Below, in pieces: positions 1 through 5,398 of a stretch of DNA of 8,676 bases. The notes below the pieces were generated by a model. It did no database searches. It was given only the letters and a program-made list of their open reading frames with translations, and was not told the DNA's origin. Origin of the DNA: an uncultured Ruminococcus sp. (GTDB taxonomy: Bacteria > Bacillota > Clostridia > Oscillospirales > Ruminococcaceae); contig CAMNJD010000261.1 in NCBI GenBank assembly GCA_946540705.1, forward strand, positions 1 through 8,676. Reading direction: 5' to 3'. Position 1 is the stretch's first letter. Each line of letters starts with the position of its first letter. A program made the translations under genes and the position numbers.

Positions 1-31
1 AAACGCCCCGAACCGGCATGGGTTCAGGGCG
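1..31 (-). terminator. Intrinsic terminator of the T-box leader (regulated)
   Basis: On the minus strand, bases 31-21 (CGCCCTGAACC) pair with 14-4 (GGTTCGGGGCG) to give an 11-bp stem with one G-U pair and a 6-nt loop. The first bases of a U-tract (3-1) follow before the sequence leaves the window. It lies just downstream of the T-box sequence, where the terminator that competes with the antiterminator belongs. The length of the U-tract cannot be seen. Confidence 0.8.
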
Positions 32-293
32 AACAGAGTTTCTGATCCGCGGTACCACCTGAATTCAGACAGCGCTGCTTTCTGCGGACTGTCTGCACTT
101 TATGCTGCACGGTTACGGCGGCAGCCCCCGTCAGACAGTTCTCTCAGCATCAGACAATGCCGGGCTTTCCCGTCCGCTGCTCGGAACGCGACCTTCATCT
201 CCGCGGCGGAGGCACTCTCAGCGACCGTGCCCTCTCTGAACCGCCTGTCCGGGGACTACTCCTCGTTCGTCATGGCATTTTTTCACAATACAG
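1..293 (-). promoter_or_regulatory. T-box riboswitch leader, complete except for the end of its terminator
   Basis: Read on the minus strand, this leader carries the hallmark T-box sequence AGGTGGTACCGCGG (positions 60-47), which pairs with the uncharged tRNA acceptor end and forms the antiterminator. Upstream, in the expected order, are a Stem I start with GAGGAGTAGT (about 264-255), an AGAGAGGG segment (about 236-229), a GCTGAGAG segment (about 222-215), and a specifier-side stretch GAAGGTCGCGTTCCGAGC (about 196-179). A terminator hairpin follows the T-box. The element controls an aminoacyl-tRNA synthetase, amino acid biosynthesis or transport gene that lies beyond the left edge. The specifier codon is uncertain. 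The spacing to the lower stem suggests CGC (Arg), GTC (Val) is an alternative, and an Ala codon is not excluded. The T-box call itself is secure; the amino acid is not. Confidence 0.9.
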
Positions 294-300
294 TACAATA

Positions 301-329
301 ATTATATCAGGCATTTGGCTTTCCGTCAA
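301..329 (-). promoter_or_regulatory. Sigma-A type promoter of the T-box transcript
   Basis: The minus strand has a -35 box TTGACG (329-324), a 17-base spacer and a perfect -10 box TATAAT (306-301). The start site would fall near 293, about 30 bases before the first T-box Stem I element. The fit to the consensus and the position before the leader support each other. Confidence 0.85.
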
Positions 330-381
330 GCGTTTCTATAATTTTCGTCATTTTGCACAACCAAAGCAGGCGTCCGAGCGG

Positions 382-409
382 TTGACAAAAGCCCCTGATT
401 TGTGATAAT
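382..409 (+). promoter_or_regulatory. Sigma-A type promoter of the plus-strand gene run
   Basis: A perfect -35 box TTGACA (382-387) is followed after 16 bases by GATAAT (404-409), preceded by TGT (401-403) as in an extended -10. Transcription would start near 416, leaving a leader of about 75 bases before the first start codon. It is divergent from the T-box promoter, with the two -35 boxes about 50 bases apart. It is the only clear plus-strand promoter I see, so it may serve several downstream genes. Confidence 0.8.
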
Positions 410-492
410 ATATATGTGTGTAAACTGGGGTCGGCTATACACGATCAGAAATCCCGGAAATCCGGCCCGCAGAAGAAAGGAAGCATTGCTGC

Positions 493-687
493 ATGAATGA
501 ATTGATGACACCGGCGCTCGCATCCCTCCCGATGGGCGACGATACGCCGGTACTGCTCTATGTGCTGCTGGGCTGCGGCGCACTGGTGCTGCTGATCGCG
601 GTGACCGCAATGGGCAAGCTGTCTGCCGCGCAGAAGAAAAAGAAGAAGAAAAAGCGGAAGCGTCCGCCCGTCAACAGGCCGCAGTGA
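493..687 (+). CDS. Small single-span membrane protein with a polylysine tail (64 aa)
   Basis: I do not recognise a named family. The protein has a short, slightly acidic N-terminus, one hydrophobic segment at about residues 19-40 (VLLYVLLGCGALVLLIAV and flank), and a very basic C-terminus with seven lysines (48-54) followed by Arg-Lys-Arg. The charge distribution predicts N-terminus outside and tail in the cytoplasm. Residues 12-17 (LPMGDD) before the span, plus the basic end, resemble a sortase sorting signal. The LPxTG threonine is missing and there is almost no passenger. The start has a purine-rich AGAAAGGAAG stretch about 11 bases upstream. The stop is one base before the deacetylase start, so the two genes are probably translationally coupled, or are halves of one gene (see findings). 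Its position directly behind a strong promoter makes it likely to be expressed. Confidence 0.65.
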   Translation: MNELMTPALASLPMGDDTPVLLYVLLGCGALVLLIAVTAMGKLSAAQKKKKKKKRKRPPVNRPQ

Positions 688-688
688 G

Positions 689-1333
689 ATGGCTGAACCG
701 AGGCTTGTTGCGCTGACCTTCGATGACGGCCCGAATCCCGATACGACGCTGCCGCTGCTGGATCTGCTGAAGGCGCACGGCGTCCCCGCGACATTCTTTG
801 TCATCGGGGAGAAGCTCACGCCCGATACCGCACCGATCACGGCGCGGGCAGCAGAACAGGGCTGCGAGATCGCAAACCATTCGTTCTCGCATCCGGATAT
901 GTCCGGCATGACTGCGGACGAGATCGCCGCACAGGTCGGCATGACCTCGGCGCGCATCCGGCAGATCACCGGAAGGGAACCGGCTTTTTTCCGTCCGCCG
1001 TATATCGCTGTGAGCGAGGAGATGTTCTCGCAGATCGGCATGCCGTTCATCGCGGGCTTTGGCTGCGATGACTTTGACCCGGCGGTCAGTACCGCGGAGC
1101 GCATCTCGCGCACAATGGCACAGCTTCGCGACGGCGCTGTCATCCTGCTGCACGATGCGGCGGGGAATGTGCAGACCGTTGAGGCCGTGCGGGCGCTGAT
1201 CCCGCAGATCAGGGCGGCGGGCTATGAATTTGTGACCGTATCGGAGCTGTTTTCCCGCAGGCAGATCACCCCGCAGCGCCGGATCCTCTACTCCTATGCG
1301 GAGCAGGAAACGATGTATGCGGAAACAGAATAA
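689..1333 (+). CDS. NodB-family polysaccharide deacetylase, no signal peptide
   Basis: This is a carbohydrate esterase family 4 (NodB homology) metal-dependent deacetylase, a family that removes N- or O-acetyl groups from peptidoglycan, chitin or related glycans. The motifs are nearly complete: TFDDGP (10-15) with catalytic-base Asp12 and metal ligand Asp13; HSFSHP (64-69) with metal ligands His64 and His68; RPPY (102-105) with Arg102; a divergent GCDDFD (125-130) where the family usually has an Asp-x-x-Asp-Trp type motif; and LLHD (153-156) with His155. At 214 aa it is little more than the catalytic domain, and no signal peptide or membrane span precedes it. Family members are normally extracellular, so this one is either cytoplasmic or depends on the upstream membrane gene. 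ATG follows the preceding TGA by one base and has no good ribosome binding site of its own, which suggests termination-reinitiation. The natural substrate cannot be told from sequence. Confidence 0.9.
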   Translation: MAEPRLVALTFDDGPNPDTTLPLLDLLKAHGVPATFFVIGEKLTPDTAPITARAAEQGCEIANHSFSHPDMSGMTADEIAAQVGMTSARIRQITGREPAFFRPPYIAVSEEMFSQIGMPFIAGFGCDDFDPAVSTAERISRTMAQLRDGAVILLHDAAGNVQTVEAVRALIPQIRAAGYEFVTVSELFSRRQITPQRRILYSYAEQETMYAETE

Positions 1334-1378
1334 ACCGGACAGTCTGCACTGCCCGTACAAAAGATAAGGAGTGTTAAC

Positions 1379-3982
1379 ATGGATCCCAAGCATGATGCAA
1401 ACGAGCTGAACCTCGACGGAACCGTCGAAGCTGCAAGCGATGCTGCCGATGCGGCAGAACGCGCCGTCCGCCGGAAAAAGCGCAGACCGCGCAATCCCGA
1501 CGGTACACCGGTCCGCAGACCGCGCCCGGCTGCCGATGCGGCGGGTGAGGTTGCCGCAGAGGCGGAGCGTCTGTTCGCTGAAAACAGCCCCGCTGCCGAG
1601 CAGGACGGCGACCGCCCGCGCAGAAAGCGCAGACCGCGCAATCCCGACGGCACACCGGTCCGCAGACCGCGTCCGCAGACCGACGGCGAGCAATCACCCG
1701 CGGACTGGGAGCGTGAGCTGGAGACACTTCAGCGCCCGCGCAGAAAGCGCAGACCGCGCCCGGAGGAGGATACTGTCAGTGAGGCAGACCGTCTGCTGAA
1801 CGGCGATACAGAGCGCGACTTCGAGGAGGTGCAGCGCAGACGCAGAAAGCGCCGCATGCGCTCCGAGGGCGCATCAGCCGCCGCACTCGCAGCCGCAGAG
1901 AGCGCCGAGAAGACACAGGCACAGCCTGATGATGCAGCAGAGGAGATCGCTGCGGAGCTGTCAGAGCCCGAGGAGGAGATCACCGAGGCAGCGATAGATG
2001 CCGCAGAGAGCACGGAGGAGGAATACCCCGAGCTCGATCTGGACTGGCGCAATGACCCCGAATTTGCCGATGCAGAGGATGAGGATGCTGATGAGGCGGA
2101 GGCGTATGAGCCGCCGAAAAAGAAGAAAAAGTCCTTCTTTGCCAGACTGTTCGGCTCTAAGGATGATGACGAGGACGAGGATGCGGATGACACATCCGAG
2201 TTTGACGATTACACCGAGGACGAATATTACGATCCGGAGACTGAGGGCGAGGATGCGGATGACGATGAACGCTTCAACTGGGTCGCAGCGGACGGCAGTG
2301 ATGCGGATGCGGCAGAGTCAGAGGAAGCAGCAGACGGCGAATCCGATGCAGAAGCGGAGGAAGCCCCCGATCTGTTCGCGGAGGATGCAGAGCCCGCAGC
2401 GGATGACGCAGATATCTATGCTTCGGATGACGACGTGGAATATGATGACGATGCGTCTGCGGATGACAGTGAATATGATGATGATTACGACGACGATGAT
2501 GATGACGATGATGACGATGACGATGATGATGACGACGGGGAATACTACGATGAGGATGAGCCCGGCAAAAAGAGCCGCGGCCTGATCGTCGGGATCGTTG
2601 CGGTCTGCGCGGCTGCGGTCTGCATTACCGCGGGCTGCCTGTTCTATGTCAAGAGTCAGCCTGAAAAGATGCTCGACCTGCTCCGCACCGGCAACTACAC
2701 CGGCGCTGAGGACTACTATAAGAACCACTCCTATGCGGAGTCGGAGAAGATCGACGAGGTCATTACGGCACAGGCGGATATCGTGCGGCAGAAGTATCTG
2801 AACGAGGAGATCAGCTACGATCAGGCGCTGAACGATTCCAAGCAGCTTGAGGCGATCCAGTCTATGCGTTCGCGCACGGACTTCACCTGCTCCGATGCGA
2901 TTGAGCTGATCCATGACAGCCGTGTGCATTACGATGCCGGCATCACCGCGCTCGATGCGAAGGACTATGACAGCGCGATCGAGGAGTTCAGCAAGACCTG
3001 TGAGGCCGATACCAAGTATTATGAGGATGCGCAGAAGCGCATCAAGGAAGCTGAGGACGGCCGCGAAAAGGTCAAGAACGATGAGATCCAGCAGATCATT
3101 TCCGATGCGAATGCACTTGCAAAGGCAGACAGCCCGGATTATCTGGCGGCCTACAAGAAGCTCAGCGAGGCTGCACCGCTCTATGACAATGACGAGCGCC
3201 TGACCAGTGTCGCGAATATGATGCGCACCTCCTATATCAATGAGAAGATCACCTCCGCAAACGGCCTTGCCGCTGAGCATCTCTATGACGATGCGCTGGG
3301 TCTGCTCGAAATCGCGAACACCGAAATGCCCGATACACTGGAAATTCCGGCGAAGATCGACGCGATCAAGAGCGAGAGCAAGGAATATGCGTATAACGAG
3401 CACAAGCAGCAGGTTCTCGCAGAGGCGGCAGAGGCATTCGACCTCTACGGCGCCGAGAACGCGATCGTCGTGCTTCAGAGCGCGGCAGACCTCGCGGATG
3501 ATGAGGACATTCAGGTGAAGATCCAGGAGTACGAGTCCAAGAAGACTGCCGTTGTCTCCGCACTGACCGTCACCAATCAGCACGGCGCGATCAAGAATGT
3601 CGATACCGCAAAGACCTCCAAGGGTACGGAGATCTCCAAGGTGCTTCAGTATCAGGTCATCACGACCTATAACCCGATCGGCGTGACCTACTCCACCGGC
3701 GAGAACGGCGGCCTGACCAAGATCGGCTTCACCGTTGCGCCTGATGAGCTGTTCAGCAAGGACAGCTACAGCAGCGTTGTCGTCAAGGTCTATGCAGACG
3801 GCAAGCTGATCCACACCACCAACGCGATCACCGCTGATACCGAACCGTTCAAGGTTTCGGCAGACTTCGCGGCAGAAACCAAGGAGCTCCGCGTGGTTGT
3901 CGAGGATACCAGCAAGCCCGCAGCAGGCGATCCGAATGTCAAGCTGTTTGTCGATATCTACGATATGACAGTCAGCCGGTAA
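1379..3982 (+). CDS. Large single-span membrane protein: charged cytoplasmic region, TPR-like ectodomain, NPCBM-like C-terminus
   Basis: The start is firm: AAGGAG (1366-1371) lies 7 bases before ATG. Residues 31-161 contain four Arg/Lys clusters (31-38, 81-87, 121-127, 153-161), the first two followed by RNPDGTPVRRPRP. Residues 185-395 are strongly acidic and end in 16 consecutive Asp (371-386). They are interrupted by a basic, partly hydrophobic patch, KKKKKSFFARLFGSK (247-261). One membrane span (401-424) follows Lys-Lys-Ser-Arg, predicting N-terminus inside and C-terminus outside. Outside, residues about 430-720 are helical with TPR-like units, clearest at 518-560 and 627-653. Residues about 725-867 are beta-rich; the part with VVVKVYADGKLI and ELRVVVED resembles the second half of NPCBM carbohydrate-binding domains. 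I infer an envelope scaffold or sensor that binds wall glycan. No enzyme motif is visible. It lies 45 bases after the deacetylase and is probably co-transcribed with it. Confidence 0.85.
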   Translation: MDPKHDANELNLDGTVEAASDAADAAERAVRRKKRRPRNPDGTPVRRPRPAADAAGEVAAEAERLFAENSPAAEQDGDRPRRKRRPRNPDGTPVRRPRPQTDGEQSPADWERELETLQRPRRKRRPRPEEDTVSEADRLLNGDTERDFEEVQRRRRKRRMRSEGASAAALAAAESAEKTQAQPDDAAEEIAAELSEPEEEITEAAIDAAESTEEEYPELDLDWRNDPEFADAEDEDADEAEAYEPPKKKKKSFFARLFGSKDDDEDEDADDTSEFDDYTEDEYYDPETEGEDADDDERFNWVAADGSDADAAESEEAADGESDAEAEEAPDLFAEDAEPAADDADIYASDDDVEYDDDASADDSEYDDDYDDDDDDDDDDDDDDDDGEYYDEDEPGKKSRGLIVGIVAVCAAAVCITAGCLFYVKSQPEKMLDLLRTGNYTGAEDYYKNHSYAESEKIDEVITAQADIVRQKYLNEEISYDQALNDSKQLEAIQSMRSRTDFTCSDAIELIHDSRVHYDAGITALDAKDYDSAIEEFSKTCEADTKYYEDAQKRIKEAEDGREKVKNDEIQQIISDANALAKADSPDYLAAYKKLSEAAPLYDNDERLTSVANMMRTSYINEKITSANGLAAEHLYDDALGLLEIANTEMPDTLEIPAKIDAIKSESKEYAYNEHKQQVLAEAAEAFDLYGAENAIVVLQSAADLADDEDIQVKIQEYESKKTAVVSALTVTNQHGAIKNVDTAKTSKGTEISKVLQYQVITTYNPIGVTYSTGENGGLTKIGFTVAPDELFSKDSYSSVVVKVYADGKLIHTTNAITADTEPFKVSADFAAETKELRVVVEDTSKPAAGDPNVKLFVDIYDMTVSR
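1481..1671 (+). repeat. In-frame 44-bp direct repeat pair (1481-1524 and 1628-1671)
   Basis: The two copies differ at a single base (T at 1504 versus C) and lie 147 bases, or 49 codons, apart. Both encode RRPRNPDGTPVRRPR. The near-identity at silent positions suggests a recent duplication or gene conversion rather than selection on protein alone. Confidence 0.9.
1613..1759 (+). repeat. In-frame 27-bp direct repeat pair (1613-1639 and 1733-1759)
   Basis: Two identical 27-base copies 120 bases apart encode the RPRRKRRPR core. The first copy overlaps the start of the second 44-bp repeat. A related CGCAGAAAGCGCCGC occurs at 1841-1855. Together they make a degenerate basic repeat array in the cytoplasmic region of the large membrane protein. 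Confidence 0.85.
2489..2536 (+). repeat. GAY trinucleotide tract encoding 16 consecutive Asp
   Basis: Sixteen GAT/GAC codons follow each other just before the membrane span of the large protein. Further GAT/GAC-rich stretches flank the tract (about 2400-2560). It is a potentially length-variable microsatellite that stays in frame when whole units are gained or lost. The mixed T/C third positions should reduce slippage. Confidence 0.9.
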
Positions 3983-3996
3983 TCATATCACCGGAA

Positions 3997-4026
3997 ACAG
4001 GCTTATCCGTCTGCGGGTAAGCCTGT
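3997..4026 (+). other. Intergenic hairpin without a U-tract (weak terminator or mRNA 3' stabiliser)
   Basis: ACAGGCTTATCC (3997-4008) pairs with GGGTAAGCCTGT (4015-4026), 12 bp with one G-U pair, around a 6-nt loop. It begins 14 bases after the stop of the large membrane protein. The following sequence (CCTGCATAAAA) has no U-run, so standard intrinsic termination is doubtful. It could be a processing or stability element between that gene and metY. Confidence 0.7.
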
Positions 4027-4063
4027 CCTGCATAAAATCACCAACAGGAGGGAATCCAGAACA

Positions 4064-5329
4064 ATGAAAATCGAAACACAGTGCCTGCACGCAGGCTACA
4101 CCCCCGAAAACGGCGGCCCCCGTGTCGTGCCGATTGTCCAGAGCACTACCTATGCATTTGATTCTACCGCAAAGATCGCGTCCCTGTTCGATATGCCGAC
4201 GGAGCCGATCTATTCCCGCTTTGCAAATCCGACAGTCGATGCGGTCGAGAAGAAGATCGCTGCGCTGGAAGGCGGCGTCGCGGCAATGTGTACGACCAGC
4301 GGTCAGGCAGCAAGCCTGCTCTCCATCCTCAATATCTGCAATGCCGGCGACAGCTTCATTTCGACCGGTACGATCTACGGCGGCACGCTGAACCTGTTTG
4401 CCGTGACGCTCAAGCGCTTCGGCATTGAGTGCATCTTTGTCGATCAGGAGGCATCCCGCGAGGAGCTTCAGAAGGCGATCAAGCCCAATACCCGCTGCGT
4501 TTTCGGCGAAACGCTCGCAAACCCCGCACTTGCAATTCTCGATATCAAAAAGTTTGCGGACTTTGCCCATGAAAACGGCATGCCGCTGATCGTCGACAAT
4601 ACCTTCCCGACCCCGATCCTCTGCCGCCCCAAGGAGTTCGGCGCGGACGTTGTGATCCACTCCACGACCAAGTACATGGACGGCCATGCGGTGCAGGGCG
4701 GCGGCGTGATCGTTGACTGCGGCACCTTCCCGTGGGACAACGGCAAATATCCGGAGTTCACAGAGCCCGACGAGAGCTATCACGGCGTCTGCTATGTCCG
4801 CGAGTTCGGCAATATGGCCTATATCATCAAGTGCAGAATGCAGCTCATGCGCGATTTCGGCTGCTATCCGAGCGCCACGAACGCATTTTATCTGAACCTC
4901 GGCCTCGAGACACTGGCTGTCCGCATGAAGCAGTACTGCATCAATGCGCAGAAGGTCGCAGAGTTCTTGGAATCGCGCCCGGAGGTCGAGTCGGTCAGCT
5001 ATCCGGGTCTTGCCAATGACCCGTATCACGAGCGCTCCAAGATCTATCTCCCCGACGGCTGCTCCGGCGTGATCTCCTTTGTCATCAAGGGCGGCAGAAC
5101 GACCGCGATGAACTGGATGGATTCGCTGAAGCTGGCATCGAATGTCGTGCATGTTGCGGATATCCGCACCTGTGTGCTGCATCCGGCCTCTGAGACGCAC
5201 CGTCAGCTCACCGATGAGCAGCTTGTCGCGGCGGGCATCAATGCCGGCATGATCCGTCTGTCCGTCGGTCTGGAAAATGTCGAGGACATTATCGCCGACC
5301 TGACACAGGCGTTCGAGGCGATTCACTGA
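4064..5329 (+). CDS. metY: O-acetylhomoserine sulfhydrylase (PLP-dependent), MetY type
   Basis: This cytoplasmic enzyme of the Cys/Met-metabolism PLP family most likely makes homocysteine from O-acetylhomoserine and sulfide, a direct route into methionine. Visible family features are the YSRFANPT segment (50-57), whose Tyr and Arg contact the PLP phosphate of the neighbouring subunit; TSGQAA (78-83); Tyr105 in GTIYGGT, which stacks on the cofactor; Asp178 in IVDNTF; and the PLP lysine Lys203 in HSTTKYMDGH (199-208). The length of 421 aa is normal for MetY, and the sequence is full-length with a typical C-terminus (RLSVGLENVEDIIADL). The AGGAGGG ribosome binding site (4046-4052) is 11 bases before ATG, slightly long. 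Cystathionine gamma-synthase or methionine gamma-lyase are close relatives and cannot be fully excluded. No S-box or other sulfur riboswitch is visible in the 81-base gap upstream. Confidence 0.88.
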   Translation: MKIETQCLHAGYTPENGGPRVVPIVQSTTYAFDSTAKIASLFDMPTEPIYSRFANPTVDAVEKKIAALEGGVAAMCTTSGQAASLLSILNICNAGDSFISTGTIYGGTLNLFAVTLKRFGIECIFVDQEASREELQKAIKPNTRCVFGETLANPALAILDIKKFADFAHENGMPLIVDNTFPTPILCRPKEFGADVVIHSTTKYMDGHAVQGGGVIVDCGTFPWDNGKYPEFTEPDESYHGVCYVREFGNMAYIIKCRMQLMRDFGCYPSATNAFYLNLGLETLAVRMKQYCINAQKVAEFLESRPEVESVSYPGLANDPYHERSKIYLPDGCSGVISFVIKGGRTTAMNWMDSLKLASNVVHVADIRTCVLHPASETHRQLTDEQLVAAGINAGMIRLSVGLENVEDIIADLTQAFEAIH

Positions 5330-5342
5330 ACAAAAACGAGTC

Positions 5343-5373
5343 AATGCGTGATTCCTTCCCGGAATCACGCATT
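5343..5373 (+). other. Intergenic hairpin without a downstream U-tract
   Basis: AATGCGTGATTCC (5343-5355) and GGAATCACGCATT (5361-5373) form a perfect 13-bp stem with a 5-base loop, 13 bases after the metY stop. The plus-strand sequence after it is CCCATCATC, so a canonical terminator is unlikely. On the minus strand a T-run (TTTTT, complement of 5332-5336) follows, but no minus-strand gene is present to use it. Confidence 0.7.
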
Positions 5374-5387
5374 CCCATCATCAGAAC

Positions 5388-5396
5388 GGAGTGGAG
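5388..5396 (+). promoter_or_regulatory. Ribosome binding site that fixes the start of the MurL-like gene
   Basis: GGAG at 5388-5391 lies 7 bases before ATG 5399, with a second GGAG at 5393-5396 too close to be the main site. The frame is open further upstream to a GTG at 5348, but that codon lies inside the 13-bp hairpin and has no ribosome binding site. The ATG at 5399 is therefore preferred. Confidence 0.75.
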
Positions 5397-5398
5397 CT

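Noticed and set aside
157..405. 82-codon plus-strand frame in the left region
   Set aside because: It lies on the complement of the T-box leader and runs through both promoters. It has no ribosome binding site and no protein-like composition.
640..653. Classic -1 programmed frameshift at the A-rich tract of the small membrane gene
   Set aside because: Joining to the deacetylase needs a net +1 shift, whereas A AAA AAG-type sites give -1. No stimulatory structure is evident.
671..1693. 340-codon minus-strand frame across the deacetylase and the start of the next gene
   Set aside because: It spans two well-supported plus-strand genes and their gap, and its repeats are the complement of the basic repeats.
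1481..1860. CRISPR array or mobile-element repeats
   Set aside because: The repeats are in frame, unevenly spaced and translate to a basic peptide motif. There are no uniform spacers, inverted ends or transposase.
2318..3814. 498-codon minus-strand frame opposite the large membrane protein
   Set aside because: It is rich in Ile/Val/Leu only because it is the complement of GAT/GAC/GAG-rich codons. No ribosome binding site or domain is evident.
3983..5368. 461-codon open frame on the minus strand opposite metY
   Set aside because: It mirrors metY, whose family motifs are unmistakable. The antisense product has no recognisable motif, and long antisense frames are common opposite GC-rich genes with strong codon bias.
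5348..5398. GTG at 5348 as start of the MurL-like protein (17 extra residues)
   Set aside because: The codon sits inside a 13-bp hairpin without a ribosome binding site, and the extra residues simply translate the palindrome.
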